The position numbers were made by a program, and so were the translations under genes. A model generated the notes under the pieces. It did not search any database. It was not told the origin of the DNA and worked only from the letters and a program-made list of their open reading frames with translations. This document shows positions 35,001-44,212 of a stretch of 64,000 nt of DNA, in pieces; the first letter of the stretch is position 1; every line of letters begins with the position of its first letter. The stretch is from Mycolicibacter sinensis. Its GTDB lineage: Bacteria; Actinomycetota; Actinomycetes; Mycobacteriales; Mycobacteriaceae. Location: assembly GCF_001667945.1 (NCBI RefSeq), contig NZ_LZJK01000046.1, forward strand, positions 96,385 through 160,384. The letters are read 5' to 3'.

Positions 35001-37112
35001 GCGATTGCCTTCACCTACTGCGCCACCGGAAACGCCCACGACGCCTACTACTTCCGGCGCAGCCAGGACATGGTCGCCGGCGCAGTCGCTCCTCCGCGGC
35101 TGGAATTGGGCAACCAGGACCTGGTGCGCGCCCACGCGCATGCCATCTGGCTGGTCAACTGTGGACTCGACCTCAAGGTCAGCATGGTCGATCTGCTCGA
35201 TATCGACCAGCCCGGCCAGCCGCTGCGCCCCGAAGTGCTGGCAACCATCGAGTCGGCCACCAGCCGCGCGGCGGCCATTGACGCGATCACCAAAGTGCTG
35301 TCGGCCACCAGCGAGGTCATGACCGCGCCGTGGTGGTCGCCGAGCTGGGTCACCGAGACCGTCGATCATGCCGCGACGCGCTTCGACCGGGCCGCCGACC
35401 GCTGGCGGGGTCTGTACCACGACGCACAGACCGAATTGGATAACGCCAATACCACGCTGAAGACCATCGGCGCCTCGGAGGCATCCAAACAGCGTGCCCG
35501 AGGCCGGATCTCGGAAGCCCGCGCCGCCCTCGACCTGCTCAAGGGCCAGGTCGACGACATCATGCAGGGCGACTTCTACACCTACCGCTATTTCGCCTCC
35601 GAAGGGTTCTTGCCCGGCTACTCCTTCCCGCGGTTGCCGCTGTCGGCGTTCATCCCCGCCGAGCGGCGCACCCGCAACGGTGAGGGCGACTTCATCCAGC
35701 GGCCGCGGTTCATCGCGATCAGCGAGTTCGGGCCTGGCGCGTTCATCTACCACGAGGGCGCCCGCTACCAGGTGACCCGGGTCAGCCTGCCCGCCCGCGA
35801 GGATGGCACCGGGGTGTCGATCACCGAGATCAAACGCTGCGACGCTTGCGGTTACCTGCACGACTCGACCACAGTGGATCTCTGCCAGCACTGCGGCAGC
35901 CCGTCGCTGGACACCCTGAGCAACATGATGCGGCTGCTGTCGGTCAAGACCCGCCGCCGCGACCGGATCAGCGCCGACGAGGAGGAGCGGCAGCGCGCCG
36001 GGCATGAGATCGTCACCAGCATCCGGTTCGTGCCGCACGGTGAGCGCGCCGGACAGCTCACCAGCACTATCAACGCCGACGGAACCCAGCTGGGCACCAT
36101 GACCTACGGCGACACCGCTTTGATCCGGCGAATGAACGTCGGGCTGCGCCGCCGCAAGAACAAGGAGATCCGCGGCCATGTCCTCGACACCGTGGACGGC
36201 CGCTGGTGCAGTGAGGCCGACCTGGACAAGAACATCCACGGCGAGGCACCGCGCTACCAGCGGGTGATCCCCCACGTTGAGGATCACCGCAACGCCCTGC
36301 TGCTGCACCTGGATCCGTCGATCCCCGCCGAGCAGCGCATGGCCGCCGCCTACGCGCTCAAACGCGGCATCGAAACCACCTACCAGCTGGAGGACAGCGA
36401 GCTGGCCGCCGAGGCCCTGCCCAGCAACACCGGGGACCAGGCCTGGTCGCGCCTGCTGTTCTTCGAGGCCGCCGAGGGCGGCGCAGGAGTGCTGCGCCGG
36501 CTGGCCACCGAGGACGGCCAGCTGCGCGCGGTGGCCCGAAAAGCGTTGGAGATCCTGCACTTCGACCCCGACACCGGCGACGACCGCCAACGCGCACCGC
36601 ACGCCACCGAGGACTGTGCACAGGCCTGCTATGACTGCCTGCTGTCGTACGCCAACCAGTGGGATCACCAGCACCTGGACCGGCACTGCGTCCAAGAGCT
36701 CCTAACCCGGCTCACCACCGCGAGCATCGCCGTCGGCGCCGGCGGCGCGGAACGCTCCGAGCACCTGGAAAAGCTCAAGGCGGCATGCGACAGCGAACTG
36801 GAGCGCCGGTTCCTGGCCCTGCTCGACGAGCACGGCTACCGGCTCCCCGACGACGCGCAGCAGATCGTCGACGGCTACTACGTGCGCCCCGACTTCGCCT
36901 ACCACACCGGCGGCATGGACGTGGCGGTGTTCATCGACGGCCCCGTCCACGATTCGGCCCATCAACACGAGAAGGACGAGCAGGCCCGGATGAAGCTCGA
37001 AGACGAAGCCGGTTGGCTGGTACTGCGATTCGGCCACCAGGACGCCGACGCCGGCTGGCTCAAGACGTTCACCGAGCACAGCGGCATCTTCGGCACCCCG
37101 AAAGCGCTGTGA
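32004..37112 (+). CDS. YprA/MrfA-type helicase with DUF1998 and C-terminal nuclease-like domain
   Basis: 1702-residue superfamily 2 helicase, predicted to translocate on DNA and act in antiphage defence. Motifs: TGTGSGKS (108-115), YPMNALANSQ (141-150), DELH (223-226), SAT (258-260), YCSPTMELGVDI (957-968) and QRSGRAGRSG (988-997). Cysteine pairs Cys445/448 and Cys552/555, a four-Cys cluster 1279/1282/1294/1297, and the DUF1998-type CAQACYDC...HQHLDR (1538-1560) follow. The last about 100 residues resemble Vsr/DUF559 nucleases (RPDF Asp1630, VAVFIDGPVH 1640-1649). In DISARM the helicase (DrmA) and DUF1998 (DrmB) are separate; here they are fused, as in Druantia DruE and MrfA. ATG 32004 has AGGAGG close upstream; the stop overlaps the next ATG. 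Confidence 0.85.
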   Translation: MDAFGVLDEVLNDYRNFVTGFLEIKDDQIRTKVESEIADGLLWPEPWLALNPAFESGGTVGELVKRQVLHSDTETVFRAPSGQPITFHRHQTDAFEIANRRESYVLTTGTGSGKSMSYIVPIVDRVLREGSGKGVRAIVVYPMNALANSQCNELEKFLGTTNPKVTFKRYTGQENRDEREETLKNPPDILLTNYVMLELMLTRPRERQALIASAERLSFLVLDELHTYRGRQGADVAMLIRRLRGAVATDAMQCIGTSATLAGPGTKAEQRQQVAELATRIFGVQIPAGNIIGETLRRATNGEAEPPALQRRLNQPAPTSWDELRADPLAVWIEHHFGLKEDDEGNLTRRTPSKLTDAAKQLSADTGVNEQICHAKLQELLLAGSRARDPQGRTLFAFKLHQFIGKGDTVYTTLEPPATRHLTTQYQRSAPGRPPGQPLFPLAFCRECGQDFLVVNRERGGENFSPRTLRSDLAEEPDAEGLLYLTETPWPDPRDPALLKLVPDDWVVDTGAGRVLDKARESKLPTSLRVDAYGTITDDGMPVAFFERLHFCPSCKTSYESVRQSEFSRVASLGTEGRASAVTVLSQSVVRALRQETDLDDVARKFLAFSDNRQDASLQAGHFNDFVLVGLIRSALYRAARDHQGPLTDEDLGPTVVTALGGTGLKFFARDEDTADEPGPRKKIARALRDVVSYRLWADLKRGWRITMPNLEQTGQLRLAYEGLDALAADNSKWSSRGEPLASASPEIRRELTHVLLDELRRNLCIETEFLTEDKFDAMRRTSREWLKDPWAISEENGTYAGTAYPGGRPKTAGTGADLYLSGLGAYGRWLRRPNRFPAHTQPIKTDDAQLIIEQLMEALATAGILARVKHPKRPTGYRVRADFIEWHPGAGAHRAPDPLRGNQTEGRVNPYFRDLYAETAQGLVGLEAREHTAQVEPAKRQHREEEFGAARLPVLYCSPTMELGVDINSLNVVGMRNVPPTPANYAQRSGRAGRSGQPAIAFTYCATGNAHDAYYFRRSQDMVAGAVAPPRLELGNQDLVRAHAHAIWLVNCGLDLKVSMVDLLDIDQPGQPLRPEVLATIESATSRAAAIDAITKVLSATSEVMTAPWWSPSWVTETVDHAATRFDRAADRWRGLYHDAQTELDNANTTLKTIGASEASKQRARGRISEARAALDLLKGQVDDIMQGDFYTYRYFASEGFLPGYSFPRLPLSAFIPAERRTRNGEGDFIQRPRFIAISEFGPGAFIYHEGARYQVTRVSLPAREDGTGVSITEIKRCDACGYLHDSTTVDLCQHCGSPSLDTLSNMMRLLSVKTRRRDRISADEEERQRAGHEIVTSIRFVPHGERAGQLTSTINADGTQLGTMTYGDTALIRRMNVGLRRRKNKEIRGHVLDTVDGRWCSEADLDKNIHGEAPRYQRVIPHVEDHRNALLLHLDPSIPAEQRMAAAYALKRGIETTYQLEDSELAAEALPSNTGDQAWSRLLFFEAAEGGAGVLRRLATEDGQLRAVARKALEILHFDPDTGDDRQRAPHATEDCAQACYDCLLSYANQWDHQHLDRHCVQELLTRLTTASIAVGAGGAERSEHLEKLKAACDSELERRFLALLDEHGYRLPDDAQQIVDGYYVRPDFAYHTGGMDVAVFIDGPVHDSAHQHEKDEQARMKLEDEAGWLVLRFGHQDADAGWLKTFTEHSGIFGTPKAL

Positions 37113-40012
37113 TGACAACCCTGGACTACCCGGCCGGCGCCCTGGTGACCGCCCGCGGCCGCGACTGGCTGGTGCTGCCCGGCTCCCCCGACGGCACCCT
37201 GCTGGTCCGCCCACTGGGCGGCCACGAGGACGAGACCACCGTGCTGCTGCCCGGCATCGACGACTTTGCAGCGGCCACCTTCACCCCGCCCACCGTCGCC
37301 GACCGCGGCGACGCCACCCGGGCCCGGCTGCTGCGGGACGCGCTGCGGCTGTCGTTTCAGGCGAGCGGTGGCCCGTTCCGCTCGTTCGCGCGGCTGGCGG
37401 TCACCCCACGCAACTATCAGCTGGTGCCGTTGCTGATGGCGGCCCGCCAGGACACGGTGCGGCTGTTGATCGCCGACGCGGTCGGCGTCGGCAAGACGGT
37501 CGAGGCCGGCCTGATCGCCGCGGAACTGCTGGCCACCGGTGACGCGCAGCGCCTGGTGGTGCTGTGCTCGCCGCAGCTGGCCCCGCAGTGGCAGGGCGAG
37601 TTACGCCACAAGTTCGGTATCGAGGCCGAACTGTTGTTGCCCTCAACGGTGAACCGGCTGACCCGCAAGGTGCCATTCGGCTCGAATCTCTACCAGCAGT
37701 ATCCGCACCTGGTGATCTCCACCGACTTCATCAAACAGAAGACCCGCCGTGACGAGTTCGCGCTGCACTGCCCGGAATTGGTGATCGTCGACGAGGCCCA
37801 CACCTGTGTGGCCTCCGCCGGCACAGCCCGCTCATCCCAGGCCCATCTGCGGTATTCGCTGCTGCGCAAGCTCGCCGACGACAAGAGTCGTCACCTGTTG
37901 CTGTTGACCGCGACCCCGCACAGCGGCGACGACACCGCCTGGCAGAACTTGATCGGGCTGCTCGACAACCGGCTGGGTGAGCTGCCGGCGGACCTGTCCG
38001 GCAAGGATCGCGAAGACGACCGGAAACTGCTGGCGCAGTTCATGGTCCAGCGTCGCCGCGCCGACATCCGCGAGTACCTCCGCGGAGAATTTCAGGAGGA
38101 CACCCCGTTCCCGCAGCGGGAGACCGGTGAGACCGCCTACAAACTCACCGCCGGCTACCGCGCGTTGTTCGACGACGTGATGGATTACGTCCGCGAACAG
38201 GTCACCGACCCCAAGCTGCCCGCGGTGCGTCAGCGGGTGCGCTGGTGGTCGGCGATCGCGCTGCTGCGCTGCCTGGCCTCCAGCCCGGCCGCCGCCGAAC
38301 AGACCCTGCTCAACCGCTCGGCAGCGGCCGCCATTATCGAGGAAGCCGACACCGACGACGAAGCCGTCATCGACGCCTACGCCGAACCCCGCGTGCTGGA
38401 CTCCGATCTCGACGACACGACCGAGGCCGAAGACGTCACCGTCGGTGCCGACACCACCGCCGGCGACGACAGCCCCGACACCAAGGCCCGAAAGAGGCTG
38501 CGGGAGTTGGCCGCAGCTGCGGCGGCATTGCAAGGACCCCGCAGCGACGCCAAGCTCAAACGGGCCATCCCGCTGATCAAAGACCTCATCGCCGACGGGT
38601 TCCACCCGATCGTGTTCTGCCGCTTCATCCCCACCGCCAACTATCTGGGCGAACACCTGGGTGCCGCCCTGGCCAAGGTGCCGGGCCTGCGGATCGACGT
38701 GGTAACCGGCGCGCTGCCCCCGGAGGAACGCGAAGCCCGGGTGGCGGCGTTGACCGCACACGACGGGCCGCGGCTGCTGATCGCCACCGACTGCCTGTCC
38801 GAGGGCGTCAACCTGCAAGACGGGTTCACCGCGGTCGTGCACTACGACCTGGCCTGGAACCCGACCCGCCACGAACAGCGGGAGGGCCGCGTCGACCGGT
38901 TCGGCCAGCAGGCCCCGGTGGTGCGCACCGTCACCTACTACGGGGAGGACAACGGCATCGACGGCATCGTGCTGCAGGTGCTGATCCGCCGCCACGAACA
39001 CATCAAACGCAGCATCGGAGTGTCGGTGCCGATCCCGGTCGACTCGGCCACCGTGATGAAAGCGATCTGGGAGTCACTGCTGCTGCGCGGCCAGGACGCC
39101 GAACAGCTCACCCTGGACCTCGCCGCGGCCACCACCGCGTCCCTGGCCAAGCAGGTCGAGGTCGCCTGGTCGGATGCCGCAGAACGGGAGAAGGCCTCCC
39201 GGTCACGGTTCCGCCAAGCCGGGCTCAAACCCGACACCGTCGAGCAGGCCCTGATCGAGGTGCGCCGCGCCCTGGGCGGGCCGGCCGACGTCGAATCCTT
39301 CACCCGCGCCGCGCTGTCCCTGCTGGGGGCGCCGATCAGCGATACCGCCGACGGGTTCACCGCCCGCATCGACACCCTGCCGGCCGCGGTACGAGACCAG
39401 TTGCCGCCCACCAGGAATGCCACGCTGGCTTTCCACCGCTCGCTTCCGGTGCCGCCCGGCCACCACGTGCTGACCCGAACCGACACGTGCGTGGAGGCGC
39501 TGTCGCGTTACGTGCTGGACGCCGCGCTGGATGCCCGGCTCGATGCGACGGGCCGCCCAGCCCGGCGCGCCGGGGTAATGCGCACCAACGGGGTCGCCAA
39601 GGTGACCACCTTGCTGATGGTGCGCCACCGGCTCGAGATCACCCTGCCCGGCGCGGCCACCACCGTCACCCAGGTCGCCGAGGAGGCCCGCTTCGTGGCG
39701 TTCACCGCCAGCGGCGACACGCTGACCTGGCTGCCGCAACCCGAGGTCGACGCGCTGCTGACGCTGAGCCCGTCCGGCAACGTCGACGACACCCTGGCTC
39801 GCACCCAGCTGGGTCGCGCGCTGGACCGGCTGACCGCCTTGGCCGATCATCTCGCCAGCACCGGCACCGATGCCGCGGCGACGCTGGTCGCTGAACATCA
39901 GGCGGTGCGGGCCGCCGCCAAAACCGGCGGCAAGACACCGAAGGTGAAGTTCCTGCCGCCCGCCGACGTGCTCGGCGTCTACGTCTTCCTGCCCGACGGG
40001 AGTTCCCAATGA
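37112..40012 (+). CDS. DrmD-like SNF2-family helicase
   Basis: 966-residue SWI2/SNF2-type ATPase. Walker A DAVGVGKT (122-129), DEAH (227-230), TATPH (266-270), LIATDCLSEGVNLQ and QREGRVDRFGQ (589-599) define a full two-lobe motor of the RapA/DrmD class. A variable acidic insertion rich in Asp/Glu/Thr lies at about residues 408-455. The C-terminal 350 residues have no motif I recognise. The ATG shares a base with the upstream TGA (TGATG), and the stop overlaps the methyltransferase ATG by four bases, so the three proteins are made together. Known DrmD proteins occur in class 1 DISARM. Confidence 0.87.
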   Translation: MTTLDYPAGALVTARGRDWLVLPGSPDGTLLVRPLGGHEDETTVLLPGIDDFAAATFTPPTVADRGDATRARLLRDALRLSFQASGGPFRSFARLAVTPRNYQLVPLLMAARQDTVRLLIADAVGVGKTVEAGLIAAELLATGDAQRLVVLCSPQLAPQWQGELRHKFGIEAELLLPSTVNRLTRKVPFGSNLYQQYPHLVISTDFIKQKTRRDEFALHCPELVIVDEAHTCVASAGTARSSQAHLRYSLLRKLADDKSRHLLLLTATPHSGDDTAWQNLIGLLDNRLGELPADLSGKDREDDRKLLAQFMVQRRRADIREYLRGEFQEDTPFPQRETGETAYKLTAGYRALFDDVMDYVREQVTDPKLPAVRQRVRWWSAIALLRCLASSPAAAEQTLLNRSAAAAIIEEADTDDEAVIDAYAEPRVLDSDLDDTTEAEDVTVGADTTAGDDSPDTKARKRLRELAAAAAALQGPRSDAKLKRAIPLIKDLIADGFHPIVFCRFIPTANYLGEHLGAALAKVPGLRIDVVTGALPPEEREARVAALTAHDGPRLLIATDCLSEGVNLQDGFTAVVHYDLAWNPTRHEQREGRVDRFGQQAPVVRTVTYYGEDNGIDGIVLQVLIRRHEHIKRSIGVSVPIPVDSATVMKAIWESLLLRGQDAEQLTLDLAAATTASLAKQVEVAWSDAAEREKASRSRFRQAGLKPDTVEQALIEVRRALGGPADVESFTRAALSLLGAPISDTADGFTARIDTLPAAVRDQLPPTRNATLAFHRSLPVPPGHHVLTRTDTCVEALSRYVLDAALDARLDATGRPARRAGVMRTNGVAKVTTLLMVRHRLEITLPGAATTVTQVAEEARFVAFTASGDTLTWLPQPEVDALLTLSPSGNVDDTLARTQLGRALDRLTALADHLASTGTDAAATLVAEHQAVRAAAKTGGKTPKVKFLPPADVLGVYVFLPDGSSQ

Positions 40013-43000
40013 GCACATCGGTGTTCCGCGCGGCCCGCACCGTCGGCACCGCCCTGCCCGCCGAGGCCATTCCGCGGGCAGGCGAGCTGCGGCTGCCCGG
40101 CCAGAGCGCCGAGCACTACCAGCTGCCGCCGGGTATGGCGATCAACGCCGCGATCGCCCGCGCCTGGGAGGCCATGCTGGGCGCCCACGCGAAATGGCAT
40201 GCCGCACTGGAGAAACTGCCCGCCGGCGACGCGGCCACCAAACTCACCCGCGACAAATGGTTGCTGCCGCTGCTCTATGAGCTGGGCTGGGGCCGCCCCG
40301 AGGTGATCAGCGGCGGGCTGGCGGTGCCGCCCGGGCTGGGTGAGACCGAGGCCCCGCACTTCCCGGTCTCGCACCGGGTCTCGTGGCCGGACGCCGCCGA
40401 CCCGGTGGCCTGGGCGCCGCTGCACCTGCTCGGCGCCGGGGTGGACCTGGACACTAAGACCCCCGGGGTGACCGCCCGCGCCCCGCAGGCCATGCTGCAG
40501 GACTACCTCAACCGCGAGGACCGCGCCCTGTGGGGAGTGCTGTCCAACGGACGCGTGCTGCGGCTGCTGCGCGACGCCTCCGCGCTGACCCGCCAGTCAT
40601 TCATCGAGTTCGACCTGGACGCGATCTTCACCGATCAGCTCTACGCCGACTTCCGGGTGCTGTTTTTGACCGTGCACGCCAGCCGGTTCGCCCCCCGCCT
40701 CGACGAGAAAGCCGCCAAGGCCGCGCGGCAGACCGCCGAGGATGCCGGCGACGAGGACGCCGAGCTGGAACAGGCCACCCCCAAACTGGACAACTGCCTG
40801 CTGGAACGCTGGCGCACCACCGCCATCGACGACGGCGCCCGGGCGCTGCTGAACCTGCGCGACGGTGTCGCAATCGCCCTGCAGGAGTTGGGCACCGGGT
40901 TCGTGTCCCATCCGGCCAACACCGCGCTGCGCGACACCCTGGCCGCCGCAGCCGACGCCGATAAGGACCTGCACCGGGCACTGCTGCACATCGCCTACCG
41001 GCTGATCGTGCTGTTCGTCGTCGAGGACCGCGAACTGCTGCACCCCGCCGACACCCCCGAGCCGGCCCGCCGGCTCTACGCCGACTACTTCTCCACCGCC
41101 CGGCTGCGCCGGCTGGCCACTGAGCCGATCGGCGGCTGGCACACCGATTTGTGGGCGGCGCACCGGATCGTCACCGACGCCCTGGCCGGCGACGGACTCC
41201 CCCGGCTGGGGCTGCCGGGCCTGGGTGCGAGCATGTTCGCCCGGGATGCGCTGGCTGTGCTCGACGGTGCGGTGCTGCCCAACCGCCACCTGCTGGCCGC
41301 GGTGCGCGCTCTGGCCCAGATCGACGACCCGGTCACCGGGGCGCCGCGGCGGGTGGACTACCGCAACCTCGACAGCGAGGAACTCGGCGGCATGTATGAG
41401 GGCCTGCTGGCCTACACGCCGCGCTATCACGCCGACGACCGCACCTTCACCCTGGAGACCGCCACCGGCAGCGACCGCAAGAAGTCCGGCTCGTACTACA
41501 CCCCCTCCGCGCTGATCGCCCTGGTTCTGGATGAGGCACTCGCCCCGCTGATCGCCGAGGCGGTAAACAGCCCCGACCCACAGCGCGCCCTGCTGGAGCT
41601 GACCGTGATCGACCCGGCGTGTGGCAGTGGGCATTTCGTGGTCGCGGCGGCCCGACGCATCGCTACCGCCCTGGCGACCGTCCGCACCGGGGAGACCGAA
41701 ACCAGCCCGGCAGAGTTGCGGGCGGCCACCGCCGATGTCATCGAACGCTGCGTGTACGGGGTGGACCTCAACGACCTGGCCATCGAGATCACCAAGGTCG
41801 CGCTGTGGTTGGAAGCGTTCGACCCCGACCGGCCGGCGGCGTTCCTTGACGCGCACTTCCGGGTCGGCAACACCTTGCTGGGCACCACCCCGGAGTTGCT
41901 GCGCCACAACGTCCCCGACACCGCGTTCGTCGCCCTCGGTGACGACGACCCCGACTGGACGAAGAAACTCAAAGCCCGCAACAAAACCGAGCGCCAATCC
42001 GATAGCCAGCTCACCCTGGCGCTGGACGGCGACACCCTCGACGTGGCGACCGACCGACTCACCAAGGCCGCCCTGGACGCCGACGCCGGCAGCGCTATCT
42101 CGGTCGCGGCGATGCGGGCCCGCGCCGACGCGTGGCGCAGGCTAGAAGAAGACCCCGAACTGCTCGCCGCCACCCGCGTCGCCGACGCATGGTGCGCGGC
42201 GTTCGTGCAACCCAAAACCGGCGGCTCGGGCCCCGGCATCACCCACGCGACGCTGCGGGCCCTGTCCGAGAACCCGGATTCGGTGCCGGCAGATGTGGTC
42301 GCACAGATCGACGCGCTGGCCCGCCAGTACCGGTTCTTCCACTGGCACCTGGAGTTCCCCGGCATCTTCACCGTCGCCGGCGACGGTAGCGCGGAGGTCT
42401 CCACCGGTTGGAGCGGCGGATTCTCCTGCGTGGTCGGCAACCCGCCGTGGGAGACGCTTCAGCTAGAAGACGAACAGTTCTTCGGCAACCTTGGTCGCCG
42501 GGACATCGAGAACGCACCCAACGCGGCTGCACGTAAGAAGCTGATCGCCAACCTGGAGGACTCCGAACCAGATCTTTTCGGGCTCTACCAAGCTGCACGG
42601 CGGCAATCCGATGCCACCAACCACCTGGTGCGCGGAGGCCGCTACCCCTTGACTGCACAGGGCAAGATCAACACCTACAGCGTGTTCGCTGAGAACATGC
42701 GCACTGTGACCGACCCACACGGTGCGGCTGGAATTATCACCCCTACTGGCCTCGCGACTGACAAGAACACCTCCGACTTCTTCAAAGACACGCTGAGCAA
42801 GAACCGGCTATACGCGTTCTACGATTTTGAGAACGAAGCTCCGAAACTCTTCCCCGACATCACTAACCGCGTGCGCTTCGCGGTGACCGTGATGACCGGA
42901 ACTCGACGCACCGTCGGACGCACTAGGTTCGCATTTCTCAACCGCCGGATCTCCGATATACCGGAACGACGCTTTGAATTGGCTGCCGACGAACTTCTTG

Positions 43001-44121
43001 CCCTAAACCCGAACACCGGAACGCTGCCTATGTTCCGCACCCGCGTTGACGCCAACATCACCCTCGGTATCTACTCCCGCCACCAGGTGCTGATCCGTGA
43101 CGGCGCACCTGACGGCAACCCGTGGAGCCTGTCGTTCAGCCAGGGTTTGTTCAATATGTCCTCTGCCGCTGGCATGTTCCAGACCGCAGATGATCTCGCC
43201 GACGCCACTTTCACCGACTGGTCCTACGTGCGGGACGGCACCGAATACGTGCCGTTGTACGAAGCGAAGATGCTCAGCCACTTCGATCACCGCTTCTCCA
43301 CCTATCGCGATGCAACCCGGGCTCAGCTAAACAAAGGGATGCTCCCAAGGCTGACCGACGAGCAGCATGACGATCCGAACCTTGAGGCGCTGGCAAGGTA
43401 TTGGGTGAGCCGATCCGAAGTCGACACCGCGCTCAAAGGCCAGTGGGACCGCCAATGGCTCATTGGCTGGCGCGACATAACGAATGTCACCAACGAGAGA
43501 ACTTTCGTACCGTCAGTGTTTCCGATGTCAGCGGTCGGACACGTGTTTCCCATCGTCATGTCTCCTGATTACTCACGACTCCCGGTCTTGCACGCAACAT
43601 GGACCAGTCTCTGCTTCGACTATCTGGTACGCCAGAAGGTCAGCGGGACACACATGACGTACAACGTCGTTAAGCAATTCGCCTGCCCTACACCGGACGA
43701 CTTCACCCGCCCCGCGCCATGGCACCCCACCACCTCTCTCGCCGACTGGCTGCTCCCCTACGTCCTCGAACTCTCGTACACCTCGTGGCGTTTGCAGCCC
43801 TACGCCAAAGACCTCGGCGACAATGGCCCGCCGTTCCGCTGGGATTCCGAGCGCCGCGCCCTGCTGCGCGCCGACCTGGATGCCGCTTTCCTGCACATCT
43901 ACGGCCTGCGCCGCGACGAGGCCGAGCACGTCCTCGACTCGTTCTTCGTGGTCCGCAAATACGAGGAACGCGACTTCGGCGAGTACCGCACCCGCCGCCT
44001 CGTCCTCGAGGCCTACGACCGCATAGCAACCGCCATCGCCAACGGCGGCACCGGCTGGAAACCCTTGGCGGACATCCCAGCCGGCCAAGGACCACGTCAC
44101 CCGAACCGCCTCGGGGCGTGA
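40009..44121 (+). CDS. DrmMI/PglX-like N6-adenine DNA methyltransferase
   Basis: 1370-residue gamma-class adenine methyltransferase of the Eco57I/PglX type. The entry motif YYTP is at 496-499, the SAM motif DPACGSG at 535-541, and the catalytic NPPWE at 811-815. The N-terminal about 480 residues are helical and unassigned; no PD-(D/E)xK motif was seen there. The C-terminal part (from about 820) should hold the target-recognition domain. The segment 42450-43690 is visibly lower in GC than the rest. It presumably marks host DNA so that the partner helicases and nuclease act on unmodified phage DNA. The modified sequence cannot be predicted. Confidence 0.88.
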   Translation: MSTSVFRAARTVGTALPAEAIPRAGELRLPGQSAEHYQLPPGMAINAAIARAWEAMLGAHAKWHAALEKLPAGDAATKLTRDKWLLPLLYELGWGRPEVISGGLAVPPGLGETEAPHFPVSHRVSWPDAADPVAWAPLHLLGAGVDLDTKTPGVTARAPQAMLQDYLNREDRALWGVLSNGRVLRLLRDASALTRQSFIEFDLDAIFTDQLYADFRVLFLTVHASRFAPRLDEKAAKAARQTAEDAGDEDAELEQATPKLDNCLLERWRTTAIDDGARALLNLRDGVAIALQELGTGFVSHPANTALRDTLAAAADADKDLHRALLHIAYRLIVLFVVEDRELLHPADTPEPARRLYADYFSTARLRRLATEPIGGWHTDLWAAHRIVTDALAGDGLPRLGLPGLGASMFARDALAVLDGAVLPNRHLLAAVRALAQIDDPVTGAPRRVDYRNLDSEELGGMYEGLLAYTPRYHADDRTFTLETATGSDRKKSGSYYTPSALIALVLDEALAPLIAEAVNSPDPQRALLELTVIDPACGSGHFVVAAARRIATALATVRTGETETSPAELRAATADVIERCVYGVDLNDLAIEITKVALWLEAFDPDRPAAFLDAHFRVGNTLLGTTPELLRHNVPDTAFVALGDDDPDWTKKLKARNKTERQSDSQLTLALDGDTLDVATDRLTKAALDADAGSAISVAAMRARADAWRRLEEDPELLAATRVADAWCAAFVQPKTGGSGPGITHATLRALSENPDSVPADVVAQIDALARQYRFFHWHLEFPGIFTVAGDGSAEVSTGWSGGFSCVVGNPPWETLQLEDEQFFGNLGRRDIENAPNAAARKKLIANLEDSEPDLFGLYQAARRQSDATNHLVRGGRYPLTAQGKINTYSVFAENMRTVTDPHGAAGIITPTGLATDKNTSDFFKDTLSKNRLYAFYDFENEAPKLFPDITNRVRFAVTVMTGTRRTVGRTRFAFLNRRISDIPERRFELAADELLALNPNTGTLPMFRTRVDANITLGIYSRHQVLIRDGAPDGNPWSLSFSQGLFNMSSAAGMFQTADDLADATFTDWSYVRDGTEYVPLYEAKMLSHFDHRFSTYRDATRAQLNKGMLPRLTDEQHDDPNLEALARYWVSRSEVDTALKGQWDRQWLIGWRDITNVTNERTFVPSVFPMSAVGHVFPIVMSPDYSRLPVLHATWTSLCFDYLVRQKVSGTHMTYNVVKQFACPTPDDFTRPAPWHPTTSLADWLLPYVLELSYTSWRLQPYAKDLGDNGPPFRWDSERRALLRADLDAAFLHIYGLRRDEAEHVLDSFFVVRKYEERDFGEYRTRRLVLEAYDRIATAIANGGTGWKPLADIPAGQGPRHPNRLGA

Positions 44122-44212
44122 TGTCTCTGAGGACACGCGCCTTCGGCTCACATCATCGGCCGGCCACCGACTCGACAAGGTCGGGCGGCTTCCACTTCTG
44201 CGAGGAGGGCTG

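Noticed and set aside
33582..36695. 1037-codon open frame antisense to the large helicase
   Set aside because: It mirrors the helicase codons and has no domain or ribosome-binding site.
40009..44121. Methyltransferase as a complete type IIG restriction enzyme or BREX PglX
   Set aside because: No PD-(D/E)xK nuclease motif was seen in the N-terminus, and no BREX genes (pglZ, brxC, brxL) are nearby. The SNF2 and YprA-type partners favour a DISARM-related assignment.
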